A stretch of DNA of 64,000 nucleotides, taken from assembly GCA_964518505.1 (NCBI GenBank), contig CAZFGT010000004.1, forward strand, positions 43,498 through 107,497, written 5' to 3'. Within the stretch, counting starts at the first letter, position 1, and every line of letters begins with the position of its first letter. Origin of the DNA: DASPUH01 sp964518505. Lineage in GTDB: Bacteria > Chloroflexota > Limnocylindria > Limnocylindrales > CSP1-4. Both the position numbers and the translations under genes were made by a program. This document shows positions 15,898-24,384 of the stretch, piece by piece. The notes beneath the pieces were generated by a model that saw nothing but the letters and a program-made list of their open reading frames with translations, was not told the origin of the DNA and did not search any database.

Positions 15898-18495
15898 TCA
15901 GCTGACCGTCGCTTCGCGAGCCAGGTGGCGCTGCATGGCCGCCTTGCGGGACAGGTTGACGCGACCCTGGCGGTCGATCTCGGTGACCACCACCATGATC
16001 TCGTCACCCACGGCCACGACATCCTCCACGCTCGGCACGTGGTAATCGGCCAGTTCGCCGATGCGGACGAGGCCTTCCTTGCCGGGCAGGATCTCCACGA
16101 AGGCGCCGAAGGTCATGAGGCGGGTCACCTTGCCCATGTAGAGGGCGCCGATCTCCACCTCGCGGGTGAGGCTCTGGATCCACTCGATGGCCTTCTTGGC
16201 GTTGTCCTGGTTGACGGCGGACACCTCGACCGAGCCGTCGTCCTCGACGTTGATCTCGGTCCCCGTCTCTTCCTGGATGCGCCGGATCATCGAGCCACCC
16301 TTGCCGATGATCTCGCGGATCTTCTCGGGGTTGATCTTGATGGTCGTGATGCGCGGGGCGAACGAACTGACGTCCGTGCGCGCCTCGGGGATGACGTCCA
16401 CCATCTTGTCCAGGATGGCCAGGCGGGCCACCCGGGCCTTCTCGAGACCGGTCCGGATGATCGCCTCGTTGATGCCCTGGACCTTGATGTCCATCTGCAG
16501 CGCGGTGATGCCGACGCGGGTGCCGGTGACCTTGAAGTCCATGTCACCGAACGCGTCTTCCTTGCCCAGGATGTCGGTCAGCACGGCGAACTTGCCGTCG
16601 GCCTCGCTGACGAGGCCCATGGCCGCGCCGGCCACCGGGGCGGTGATGGGCACGCCGGCATCCATCAGGGCCAGCGTGGAGCCGCAGGTGGAGGCCATCG
16701 AGGTGGACCCATTGGAGGTCACGCACTCGCTGACCAGGCGGATGACGTAGGGGAAATCACGCTCGGACGGCAGGACCGGGATGAGGGCCCGCTCGGCGAG
16801 CGCGCCATGGCCGATCTCGCGCCGTCCCGGACCGCGCATCGGCTTGTTCTCGCCGGTGCTGTAGGGCGGCATGTTGTAGTGGTGGATGTAGCGCTTGGAG
16901 ATCTCGGGGCTGATCGTGTCGATGCGCTGCACGTCCGATGAGGGACCCAGCGTGGCCACGGTCAGGGCCTGGGTGTCGCCGCGGGTGAAGAGGGCCGAGC
17001 CGTGGGCGCGGGGCAGGAGCCCCACTTCCACGGTGATGGGCCGGATGGTGTCGAGGTCGCGGCCGTCCATGCGCACCCCTTCGGTGAGCACGAGGTGGCG
17101 CACGGTCTTCTTGTGCAGCAGGGTGGTCAGCGACTTGCTGAGCCGCGAGGTGCGGCGGGCCTTCTCCAGGGCCGCGTCGGCCTCGGCCGGCGGGGTGCCC
17201 TTGGCCCGTGCGTGGATGGTCTCGGCGACGGCCTTCTTGAAGGCGTCGGCACGCACCGGCAGATCCTTGGCCAGCAGGAGCAGGAGCTCTGCGGTGGCCT
17301 CGGCGTCGGGCAGGGCGCGGTGGTTCGGTCGCGGCTCGAGGCCGAAGAAGGCGGTCAGGTCGGCCAGCTTGAAGACATCCTGGTCGGGCCAGGCCTCGCG
17401 GGCCAGCGTGAGCGTGTCCAGGTAGCGGCCCTGCTCGATGCGGGTGCCGTCACCAAGGGCCGCTTCGACGAAGCCCAGGTCGAACCCGACGTTGTGACCG
17501 ACGAGCGTGGCGTCACCGGCCCAGGCCAGGAACTGCCGGGCCGCCTCGGCGGGGGCCGGAGCGCCCTTGACGTCCTTGTCGGTCAGGCCGTGGAGCTGGT
17601 GGCCCACGATGGGCTGGCCGGGGTTGACGAGGGTGGACCAGCGGTCGGCGATCTTGCCGCCGTGGACCTTCACCGCGGCGATCTCGACGAGGCTGCCGAT
17701 CTTGGCGTCGCGGCTGGTGGTCTCCACGTCGAACACGACGAACGGCTTCTTGGCCGCCATGTCGTCCAGGAACGTGAGCACCGAGTCGGTGCCCGGCTCC
17801 AGGTACGGGATGCGCTTGGCCTTGCCGAGCTCGCGCTGGAGCTGCAGCTGCAGGTCGATGATGGGGGCGAGCGAGCGGTGGCCGAAGAGGATGGCCTCGG
17901 CCATGACGGCCTCGGGCAGGATCTTGGCCCCGGCCTCCACCATCATGATGGCGTCGCGCGTGCCGGAGACGATGAGGTCCAGCTCGGACTCGGCCAGCTG
18001 GCTGTAGGTGGGATTGAGCACGAACTCGCCGTTGATGCGCCCGATCCGGGCGGCGGCGATCGGTCCCTGGAACGGGACGTCGCTGATGGTCAGGGCCGCC
18101 GACGCGGCGATCGTGCCGATGATATCGGGGTCGTTCTCCTGGTCCGTCGAGAGGACGGTCACCACGACCTGCACGTCATCCTTGTAGCCCTCGGGGAAGA
18201 GCGGCCGGATGGGGCGGTCGGTCAGGCGGGCGGCCAGGATGGCCGCCTCTGACGGGCGCGACTCACGCTTGATGAAGCCGCCGGGGATCTTGCCCGCGGC
18301 GTACATGCGCTCCTCGAAGTCCACCGTCAGGGGGAAGAAGTCGAGGCCCGGGCGCGGATCCGACCGGTTGGCCGTCCCCAGCACCATGGTGTCGCCGTAG
18401 CGGACGGTCACGGAGCCGCCGGCGAGCCGGGCGAGACGCCCGGATTCGATGGTCAGCGTACGTCCGCCGACCTCGGTCGAGAGTGTGACTGGCAT
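15898..18495 (-). CDS. pnp: Polynucleotide phosphorylase with inserted DEDDh exonuclease domain
   Basis: An 865-residue protein; ordinary PNPase has about 700 residues and degrades RNA 3'-5' by phosphorolysis. Domain order: RNase PH 1 (1-225); an extra DnaQ/PolC-like 3'-5' exonuclease (about 249-412); the remnant helical linker (412-470); RNase PH 2 (471-700); KH (716-772, GKGG at 731-734); S1 (783-855). PNPase catalysis looks intact: SNGSTSMAS (594-602), Asp647, Asp653, Lys655. The insert keeps all DEDDh residues: Asp256 and Glu258 (FDVETT), Asp339 (GHNVGFD), His392 and Asp397 (HRALPD). The reading frame is continuous and base composition is the same across the insert, so this is a genuine fusion and not a sequencing join. 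The ribosome-binding site is held in a hairpin (18498-18517). It follows rpsO, the usual neighbour. Confidence 0.95.
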   Translation of the reverse strand: MPVTLSTEVGGRTLTIESGRLARLAGGSVTVRYGDTMVLGTANRSDPRPGLDFFPLTVDFEERMYAAGKIPGGFIKRESRPSEAAILAARLTDRPIRPLFPEGYKDDVQVVVTVLSTDQENDPDIIGTIAASAALTISDVPFQGPIAAARIGRINGEFVLNPTYSQLAESELDLIVSGTRDAIMMVEAGAKILPEAVMAEAILFGHRSLAPIIDLQLQLQRELGKAKRIPYLEPGTDSVLTFLDDMAAKKPFVVFDVETTSRDAKIGSLVEIAAVKVHGGKIADRWSTLVNPGQPIVGHQLHGLTDKDVKGAPAPAEAARQFLAWAGDATLVGHNVGFDLGFVEAALGDGTRIEQGRYLDTLTLAREAWPDQDVFKLADLTAFFGLEPRPNHRALPDAEATAELLLLLAKDLPVRADAFKKAVAETIHARAKGTPPAEADAALEKARRTSRLSKSLTTLLHKKTVRHLVLTEGVRMDGRDLDTIRPITVEVGLLPRAHGSALFTRGDTQALTVATLGPSSDVQRIDTISPEISKRYIHHYNMPPYSTGENKPMRGPGRREIGHGALAERALIPVLPSERDFPYVIRLVSECVTSNGSTSMASTCGSTLALMDAGVPITAPVAGAAMGLVSEADGKFAVLTDILGKEDAFGDMDFKVTGTRVGITALQMDIKVQGINEAIIRTGLEKARVARLAILDKMVDVIPEARTDVSSFAPRITTIKINPEKIREIIGKGGSMIRRIQEETGTEINVEDDGSVEVSAVNQDNAKKAIEWIQSLTREVEIGALYMGKVTRLMTFGAFVEILPGKEGLVRIGELADYHVPSVEDVVAVGDEIMVVVTEIDRQGRVNLSRKAAMQRHLAREATVS

Positions 18496-18497
18496 CA

Positions 18498-18526
18498 GTC
18501 CTCCATATGTGGAGGACGGGGTCCTC
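18498..18526 (-). promoter_or_regulatory. Competing hairpins over the pnp ribosome-binding site
   Basis: In the pnp leader RNA, GTCCTCCA and TGGAGGAC form a perfect 8-bp stem with a 4-base loop (18517-18498) that buries the Shine-Dalgarno GGAGG four bases before the ATG. The same GTCCTC can instead pair with an upstream GAGGAC across a CCC loop (18526-18512). The two hairpins exclude each other, as in a translational switch. PNPase autoregulates through its leader in E. coli; a similar role here is inference. Confidence 0.5.
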
Positions 18527-18584
18527 TGGCGCCTGGGCGTACCCGGGCCATGTGGCAGCGAGGTGCCTCGCGCCGGGTGCTCGC

Positions 18585-18854
18585 CTAGCGGCGAAGGCCC
18601 AACCGGCCGATGACCGCGCGGTAGCGCGTGTTCTCTGTGCGCATCAGGTACGCAAGCAGGCGACGCCGCTGCCCCACGAGTTTGAGGAGGCCGCGCCGCG
18701 CCTGGTTGTCCCTGGGAAATGCCTTCAAATGCTCGTTCAGCTCCTTGATGCGCTCCGTCAGGAGGGCGATCTGGACTTCTGGCGAGCCCGTGTCGCCGTC
18801 GTGGACGGCGTACCCGGTGATGACGGCTTCCTTCGCTTCCCGCGCGAGCGGCAC
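18585..18854 (-). CDS. rpsO: 30S ribosomal protein S15
   Basis: An 89-residue small-subunit protein that binds 16S rRNA early in assembly. The family sequence is clear: DGDTGSPEVQIALLTERI, LNEHLKAFPRDNQARRGLL, VGQRRRLLAYL. I start it at GTG 18854, where GGAGG lies five bases upstream and the length is exactly canonical. A GTG at 18872 would add six residues and put the ribosome-binding site inside the gene. It has its own extended -10 promoter just upstream, and pnp follows it. Confidence 0.95.
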   Translation of the reverse strand: MPLAREAKEAVITGYAVHDGDTGSPEVQIALLTERIKELNEHLKAFPRDNQARRGLLKLVGQRRRLLAYLMRTENTRYRAVIGRLGLRR

Positions 18855-18896
18855 CCGATCCTCCGAAAACACAAAACCTCTACGAATGTCGGGCGC

Positions 18897-18905
18897 AGTC
18901 TAGCA
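18897..18905 (-). promoter_or_regulatory. Extended -10 promoter of rpsO
   Basis: Minus-strand TGCTAGACT lies about 43 bases before the rpsO GTG. The surrounding 17 bases, GCCTGTGCTAGACTGCG, are identical to those upstream of rpsB (37010-37026), which supports a functional promoter. No -35 hexamer is seen. Confidence 0.6.
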
Positions 18906-18953
18906 CAGGCGTTCGTGTCGACCGGCCGGGCACCGTTGGCGCGCTCAAGGAAA

Positions 18954-18985
18954 TGCCCCTGTCCCGCGCTGGCGAGACAGGGGCA
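18954..18985 (-). terminator. Intrinsic terminator after ribF
   Basis: TGCCCCTGTC (18954-18963) and GACAGGGGCA (18976-18985) are perfect 10-bp arms with a 12-base loop. On the minus strand the stem is followed by TTTCCTT, so it reads as a rho-independent terminator ending the nusA-to-ribF operon, about 64 bases after the ribF stop. The rpsO promoter lies just beyond it. Confidence 0.75.
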
Positions 18986-19048
18986 ACGCACTCACCCGGG
19001 AGCGTTCGCCCCGAGACGTGTCTAGAAACGAGGAACCGGCCGGGAACG

Positions 19049-19999
19049 TTACGGCTGGCGCTGGCTTTGAAGGATGTGCCGCGCGCGCGCCGCGTCCAGG
19101 TCCATCTGGGTCACCAGGGCCGCCGCCGAGGTGAAGCGCCGTTCGCCGCGCTGTCGCCGGACGAACTCCACCCGCAGGCGCCGCCCGTAGAGGTCGGGCG
19201 AGACGTCGAACAGGTGCGCTTCGAGCAGCCGCGACCGCTCCCCGAAGGTGGGCCGCACGCCGAGCGAGGCCACGCCGTCGGCACGATGCCTGGGGTGGAG
19301 TGGATCGGGGCCGTCCCATGACGCCCGGACCGCATAGATGCCATCCGGCGGCAGGGCCACCGGTTGGTCGAAGGCCAGGTTGGCCGTGGGATACCCCAGC
19401 TCGCGGCCGCGGCCATCGCCGTGCACCACGGTGCCGACGACGGCGAAGCGGCGGCCCAGGAGCGTGCGCGCGGTGGCCAGCCGCCCGCCCGCCACGAGCT
19501 CGCGAAGACGTGAATCCGAGACCCGCGCGCCGCGCAGCACGACCGACGGGACCTCCACCAGGTCGAAGCCGAAGCGCGCCGCGACCGGCGGCAAGGTCTG
19601 GAGCGTGCCGCCGCGGCCCTTGCCGAAGGCCGAGTCGCGGGTCATCAGCAGCGCCACCAGCGGGCCGCCCTGGTCCAGGCGTTCCACGAACGCTTCCGCA
19701 GGGGTCGCCGCCACGTCGCGATCGAAGGGGTAGCGGACGAGGAGATCGACCCCCAGCGAGGCGAAGCGCGCATCCCGCTCCGCCGGGTCGCACAGGAGGA
19801 GCGGCGACGCGCCGCGCAGGACCGCATCGGGATGGGGCGTGAAGGTGACGACGGTGGGAGCCGCCCCGCGAGCCCGTGCCGCCTCCACGAGCATGCCGAG
19901 CAGTCGCTGGTGGCCGCGGTGGACGCTGTCGAAGGCGCCCACGATCACGGCCAGGGGGCGGGCGTCGCGACGCGCCCGCAGGTCGCTGACGATCTCCAC
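19049..19999 (-). CDS. ribF: Bifunctional riboflavin kinase/FAD synthetase
   Basis: A 316-residue enzyme that phosphorylates riboflavin to FMN and adenylates FMN to FAD. The N-terminal nucleotidyltransferase has VIVGAFDSVHRGHQRLL (HxGH-type site) and FTPHPDAVL. The C-terminal kinase has GTVVHGDGRGRELGYPTANLAF and HLFDVSPDLYGRRLRVEFV. It lies 3 nt after truB, a common pairing, and is closed by the terminator at 18954-18985. Confidence 0.95.
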   Translation of the reverse strand: MEIVSDLRARRDARPLAVIVGAFDSVHRGHQRLLGMLVEAARARGAAPTVVTFTPHPDAVLRGASPLLLCDPAERDARFASLGVDLLVRYPFDRDVAATPAEAFVERLDQGGPLVALLMTRDSAFGKGRGGTLQTLPPVAARFGFDLVEVPSVVLRGARVSDSRLRELVAGGRLATARTLLGRRFAVVGTVVHGDGRGRELGYPTANLAFDQPVALPPDGIYAVRASWDGPDPLHPRHRADGVASLGVRPTFGERSRLLEAHLFDVSPDLYGRRLRVEFVRRQRGERRFTSAAALVTQMDLDAARARHILQSQRQP

Positions 20000-20002
20000 G
20001 CG

Positions 20003-20986
20003 CTACGGTTCCGCCGCTTCGACCGGGGCGGCCGGCTCGGCCGTGATGAAGACCTTCTCGGGGTGCAGCCGGCCCCCTTCGAAGCGGGCGATCGCCGCCA
20101 GCCGTCCGGCCGTATCGACGATCCGCCAGGGCGTGCCGTGGGCGACGTGCGGGGCTCGTGCTGCGACCTCGGTCGCCACGTCACCGCGCGGCCGGACGAC
20201 CTGGCCCCTGGCGAGCGCGGCCATCTCCTCGGGCGGCAACGTGATGGATGGCAGCGCTTCGAGCCCCGTGTCGGGCGGCAGGAGCACCCGCTCGGCGGCA
20301 CCGCTGGCGAGGGCCTCGCGGACCGTGTCGAGGGGATGGGCGGTGGCCAGGTCGAAGGCCCCGCTGCGCGTGCGGGTGAGCGCCACGAGGTAGGCGCCGC
20401 AGCCCAGGTGCTCGCCAAGGTCCCGTGCCAGGGCGCGGACGTAGGTCCCGGCGGTGCAGGCGATCTCCAGCACGGCCGTGGGACGTTCCGGATCGCTGGC
20501 GTCCCAGGTGGTGAGCTCAAGGGACGTGATGGTCACGTCACGCGGGGCCAGCACCGGCGTCTCGCCGCCGCGGGCCAGCTCGTACGCGCGGCGGCCCGCG
20601 ACGTGGACGGCCGAATGGCTCGGCGGCACCTGGGCCAGTCGCCCCCGGAAGGCCTCCAGGGCGGCTTCGACCGTCGGGCGGTCCGGGGCGGGCGTGGTGC
20701 CGGGGGTCAGCTCGCCGTCCAGGTCGTCGGTAGTGGAGCGCGCGCCGAACGCGACGGTCGCCCGATAACCCTTGTCGTCCCCCAGGTGGTATTCGACGAC
20801 GCGGGTGGCGTGGCCAAGGAAGACGGGCAGGACGCCTGAAGCGAAGGGGTCCAGCGTGCCGCCGTGGCCCACCCGGCGCACGCCGCTGAGGCGCCGGATG
20901 AGGGCCACCACGTCGTGCGAGGTCGGGCCGGCCGGCTTGTCGACGACGATGATGCCGTCGACTTCGACAGTCCCCGTCGTGGTCAC
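20003..20986 (-). CDS. truB: tRNA pseudouridine(55) synthase
   Basis: A 327-residue enzyme that makes pseudouridine 55 in the tRNA T loop. The start is DGIIVVDKPAGPTSHDVVALIRR. The catalytic Asp is in VGHGGTLDPFASGVLPVFLG, and GTYVRALARDLGEHLGCGAYL is the later family motif. A C-terminal PUA-like tail is present. The GTG at 20986 overlaps the nrnA-like stop (GTGA); the longer upstream frame lies over that gene and is rejected. Confidence 0.94.
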   Translation of the reverse strand: MTTTGTVEVDGIIVVDKPAGPTSHDVVALIRRLSGVRRVGHGGTLDPFASGVLPVFLGHATRVVEYHLGDDKGYRATVAFGARSTTDDLDGELTPGTTPAPDRPTVEAALEAFRGRLAQVPPSHSAVHVAGRRAYELARGGETPVLAPRDVTITSLELTTWDASDPERPTAVLEIACTAGTYVRALARDLGEHLGCGAYLVALTRTRSGAFDLATAHPLDTVREALASGAAERVLLPPDTGLEALPSITLPPEEMAALARGQVVRPRGDVATEVAARAPHVAHGTPWRIVDTAGRLAAIARFEGGRLHPEKVFITAEPAAPVEAAEP

Positions 20987-22011
20987 GCCGGCGACGGGCC
21001 GGCGATGAGCCGCTCCGCGACCGCCAGCACGATCGCCTGCGCCTCCGCCAGCGGGGCCGCCACCGTCGCGCCGGCGGCGCGCGCATGGCCGCCGCCGCCC
21101 CACGTCCCGGCCAGCTGCGTGGCATCGATGCCGCCGTCGCGGGTGCGGATGCTGAGACGGGTCTGGTGGCCGGCCTCCTTGAAGAGGATGGCGATGTCGG
21201 CGGTGGCGGATTGGCTCAGCAGGTCGATCAGGCCCTCCGAGTCAGAGGCGTCGCTGCCGGTGGCGGCCAGGTCGGCCTCCTCCAGGCGACTCCACACGAG
21301 ACGGCCATCCGCGGCGCTCTCCAGGCGCGCCAGGACCACGCCGAACAGCTTCAGCTGGCGGTTGGGCTTGGTGCGGTAGAGGCGCCGCGACGTTTCGTAC
21401 AGCGGCGCCCCGGCGGCCACGAGCTCGGCCGCCACCCGCAGCGTGCGGGCGGTCGTGTTGGGGTGCTGGAAGGTGGCCGTGTCGATGACCAGCCCGGCCA
21501 TCAGGCTCGTCGCGAGTTGCCCCCCGGCGATCCCCAGGGGGACCTCCAGCCGGGCGGCCAGCAGCGTCGTCATCTCGCACGTGGCGGCGGCCGACGGGTC
21601 GATCCAGTCCACCGCCCCGAAACCCGGGTTGGACTTGTGGTGGTCGATGTCCAGGATGGGCACCCGCCCGAACAACTCGGCGTGATCGCGCAGGAGCGGG
21701 CCGACCCGCTCCAGCTCCCCGCAGTCGCCGACCACGATGAGGTCGTAGGCCACGCCCGGTTCGGGGGCCCGGCGGAAGCGCGAGAGGCCCGGCATGAAGT
21801 CGTACATGGGCGGCACCGCGTCGGCGCAGATGGGCCACGCGGTGCCCCCCAGGGCCTCCACGAGGAGCGCATGGGCGAGCGCCGAGCCGAGCGCGTCGGC
21901 CTCCGGGTTCTCGTGGCAGACCGTGAGGACGCGGCGAGCGCCACGCAGCGTGGCCACGACCGCCTCAGGGACGGCGGCGACGTCGGCCGCAGTGAGCGAG
22001 GTGAGCGTCAC
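20983..22011 (-). CDS. nrnA: DHH-family phosphoesterase (NrnA-like oligoribonuclease/pAp phosphatase)
   Basis: A 342-residue DHH/DHHA1 protein. NrnA-type members finish RNA decay by hydrolysing 2-5 nt oligoribonucleotides and can dephosphorylate pAp. The first motif is HENPEADALGSALAHAL, where Glu stands in the position usually held by the first Asp of PDGD. DIDHHKSN is the DHH motif, and GGGGHARAAGATV is the DHHA1 glycine-rich end. It lies between rbfA and truB, its usual place, and overlaps both by 4 nt. The Glu variant may still bind metal; function is inferred from family. Confidence 0.88.
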   Translation of the reverse strand: MTLTSLTAADVAAVPEAVVATLRGARRVLTVCHENPEADALGSALAHALLVEALGGTAWPICADAVPPMYDFMPGLSRFRRAPEPGVAYDLIVVGDCGELERVGPLLRDHAELFGRVPILDIDHHKSNPGFGAVDWIDPSAAATCEMTTLLAARLEVPLGIAGGQLATSLMAGLVIDTATFQHPNTTARTLRVAAELVAAGAPLYETSRRLYRTKPNRQLKLFGVVLARLESAADGRLVWSRLEEADLAATGSDASDSEGLIDLLSQSATADIAILFKEAGHQTRLSIRTRDGGIDATQLAGTWGGGGHARAAGATVAAPLAEAQAIVLAVAERLIAGPSPA

Positions 22012-22463
22012 TTGCTGCGCCTTGGCCGGCGCGGCTGGCGGGGCGGCCGCGGCTCGGGGGTGGCGCGTGCGGCGATGGCCGGCGTGGGCAGCGTCTCGTC
22101 GAGCGGCAGAGCGGTCGGATCGGCATGGCCCGCCTCCAGCTCCTCGATGAGGTGCAGCACGCGCGTGCCGCGCAGGACGGTCTCGTCCTCGCGCAGGTGC
22201 AATTCGGGGATGCGCTTGAGGCGCAGCTCGCCAAGACGGTGCCGCAGGAACGGCATGGCGCGGCCCAGCGCCCGCATCGCCTCGCGGCGTTCATCGGGCT
22301 GGCCGATGAGTGACACCCACACCGTGGCGTGGCGCAGGTCGGGGGTCACGTCGACCTTGCTGACCGTCACGAACCCGATGCGCGGGTCGTGGACCTCACG
22401 CGCGATGAGGCCGCTCAGTTCCTCCTGGAGCAGGGCGTCCAGGCGGGGCACACGCGCGCTCAT
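22008..22463 (-). CDS. rbfA: Ribosome-binding factor A
   Basis: A 151-residue protein that helps mature the 16S rRNA 5' end during 30S assembly. Conserved features are VPRLDALLQEELSGLIAREVHDPRIGFVTVSKVDVTPDLRHA (the first 45 residues in several parts), then AMPFLRHRLGELRLKRIPELHLREDET. The C-terminal 30 residues are Pro/Arg-rich and not conserved. It follows infB by 28 nt and overlaps the nrnA-like gene by 4 nt. Confidence 0.95.
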   Translation of the reverse strand: MSARVPRLDALLQEELSGLIAREVHDPRIGFVTVSKVDVTPDLRHATVWVSLIGQPDERREAMRALGRAMPFLRHRLGELRLKRIPELHLREDETVLRGTRVLHLIEELEAGHADPTALPLDETLPTPAIAARATPEPRPPRQPRRPRRSK

Positions 22464-22491
22464 GCCGCTGGTCCCCGTCGCCCGCGGAGGA

Positions 22492-24384
22492 CTAGGACGA
22501 GGCCGCGCGCGACACCGTCTGCTGGGTGAAGCATTCGATGATGTCGCCCTCCGCCAGTTCGTGGTAGCCGGCCAGGCCGATGCCGCACTCGAAGCCGGTG
22601 CCGACCTCGCGCACGTCGTCCTTGAAGCGACGCAGGGATTCGATGCGGTCGGTGGCGATCAGCTTGCCGCCCCGATACACGCGGGCCCCGCCGCGGACGA
22701 TGCGCCCCTCGGTGACATAGGAGCCGGCGATGACCGCGCTCTTGCCCACCTTGAAGATCTGGCGCACCTCGGCCCTGCCTTCGACGGTCTCCACCAGCTC
22801 CGGCTCGAGGAGGCCCTTGAGGGCGGCCTCGATGTCGTCGGTCAGCTTGTAGATGATGTCGTAGAGGCGGATGTCGACCCCTTCGGCCTCGGCCGCCCGG
22901 CGGGCCGTCGGATCGAGCTTCGTACTGAAGCCCACGATGATGGCTTCGGACGCCGAGGCCAGCAGGACGTCGTTGTCGGTGATGTCGCCGGTGCCCTCGC
23001 GGATGATGTTGATGTGGACCTCGTCGGTGGCCACTTGCTCGACGGCGTGGTGGATGGCCCCCAGCGAACCCTGCACGTCGGCCTTGATGATGAGCCGCAG
23101 CTCCTTGGTCTGACCCGCCTGGATCTGGCGATAGAGGTCCTCCAGGGTCGCCCGGCCGGTCCCTTCGGGCCGCGCGGCGGAGGCGCGCCGCTGGTCGATC
23201 ATGGCGCGCGCGGTCTTCTCGTCGGCCACGACGCGCAGGACGTCACCGGCGGCCGGCACCTCGGCCAGGCCCAGCAGCACGAGGGCGGCCGACGGCCCAC
23301 CCTTGCTGACGCGCTCGCCCTTGCTGTTCTCGAGCGCTCGCACGCGCCCGGACGTGTCGCCTACGACGACCGTGTCGCCGACGCGCAGCGTGCCGGTCTG
23401 GATGAGGATGGTGGCCACCGCGCCGCGGCCCTTGTCGAGCTCGGCCTCCACGACCGTGCCGATGGCCGGCCGCTTGGGGTCGGCCCGCAGGTCCTGCAGG
23501 TCGGCCACCAGGAGGACCATCTCGAGCAGGTCGTCGATGCCCAGGCGCTGCTTGGCGCTGACCTGGACGAGGGGCACGTCGCCGCCGTAGTCCTCGACCA
23601 CGACGCCGTGCTCCGACAGCTCGGTCTTGACGCGGTCGGGGTTGGCGTCCGGCTTGTCGATCTTGTTGAGGGCGATGATGATCGGCACCTTGGCCGCGCG
23701 GGCGTGGTCGATGGCCTCCAGCGTCTGGGGCATCACGCCGTCGTCGGCGGCGACCACCAGGACGGCGATGTCGGTGACCTTGGCGCCGCGGGCGCGCATC
23801 GCAGTGAAGGCCTCGTGACCGGGCGTATCCAGGAAGACGATGCGCCGGCCGTTGTGGGTGACCTCGCTGGCGCCGATGTGCTGGGTGATGCCGCCGCGCT
23901 CGCCGCCGGCGATGTCCGTGGTGCGGATGGCGTCGAGGAGGCTCGTCTTGCCGTGGTCGACGTGGCCCATGACGGTCACGATCGGGGCGCGCGGCACGAG
24001 CTTGGTCGGGTCGGCGTCCTCGAAGAGGACCTCCTTGGTGGCCTCGGAGACGGGCGCCTCGCCGTTGGCCTCGGCCGGCTCAGCGGCGGTCGCCTCGGCG
24101 ATCTCGTAGCCAAGCTCGCCGGCCACGAGGCTGGCCGTGTCGCGGTCGACCAGCTGGTTGATCGTGGCGAAGATGCCGCTCTTGATCAACTCGCGGATGA
24201 CGTCCGCGACGTTCACGCCGAGCAGCTCGGCCAGCTCCTTGACCGTCAGCGAGGCCGGGATCTCGACCGCGCCACGCTCGGTGGGGTCGATGACCTGGAC
24301 GACCGTCGCGCCGCTCTGGAGGGGGGTGCGGGGGGGCTTGCGGGGACCGCGCCGGTTGCGCGTCCCGCTGCGGCTACGCGCCAT
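22492..24384 (-). CDS. infB: Translation initiation factor IF-2
   Basis: A 630-residue GTPase that brings fMet-tRNA to the 30S subunit. An IF2_N domain is at about 44-95, then the G domain with G1 GHVDHGKT (140-147), GITQHIGA, DTPGHEAF and NKIDKP, then domains II-IV. The N-terminal extension is short compared with actinobacterial or myxobacterial IF-2. I start it at ATG 24384, because AAGGAG lies six bases upstream; an ATG at 24402 would sit before that site. The start overlaps ylxR by 11 nt. Confidence 0.96.
   Translation of the reverse strand: MARSRSGTRNRRGPRKPPRTPLQSGATVVQVIDPTERGAVEIPASLTVKELAELLGVNVADVIRELIKSGIFATINQLVDRDTASLVAGELGYEIAEATAAEPAEANGEAPVSEATKEVLFEDADPTKLVPRAPIVTVMGHVDHGKTSLLDAIRTTDIAGGERGGITQHIGASEVTHNGRRIVFLDTPGHEAFTAMRARGAKVTDIAVLVVAADDGVMPQTLEAIDHARAAKVPIIIALNKIDKPDANPDRVKTELSEHGVVVEDYGGDVPLVQVSAKQRLGIDDLLEMVLLVADLQDLRADPKRPAIGTVVEAELDKGRGAVATILIQTGTLRVGDTVVVGDTSGRVRALENSKGERVSKGGPSAALVLLGLAEVPAAGDVLRVVADEKTARAMIDQRRASAARPEGTGRATLEDLYRQIQAGQTKELRLIIKADVQGSLGAIHHAVEQVATDEVHINIIREGTGDITDNDVLLASASEAIIVGFSTKLDPTARRAAEAEGVDIRLYDIIYKLTDDIEAALKGLLEPELVETVEGRAEVRQIFKVGKSAVIAGSYVTEGRIVRGGARVYRGGKLIATDRIESLRRFKDDVREVGTGFECGIGLAGYHELAEGDIIECFTQQTVSRAASS

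Noticed and set aside
15898..18495. The long pnp as two genes or a frameshifted chimera
   Set aside because: The frame is continuous from ATG to stop. Both flanking PNPase parts and the inserted exonuclease are complete, and no stop, start or ribosome-binding site occurs at the junctions.
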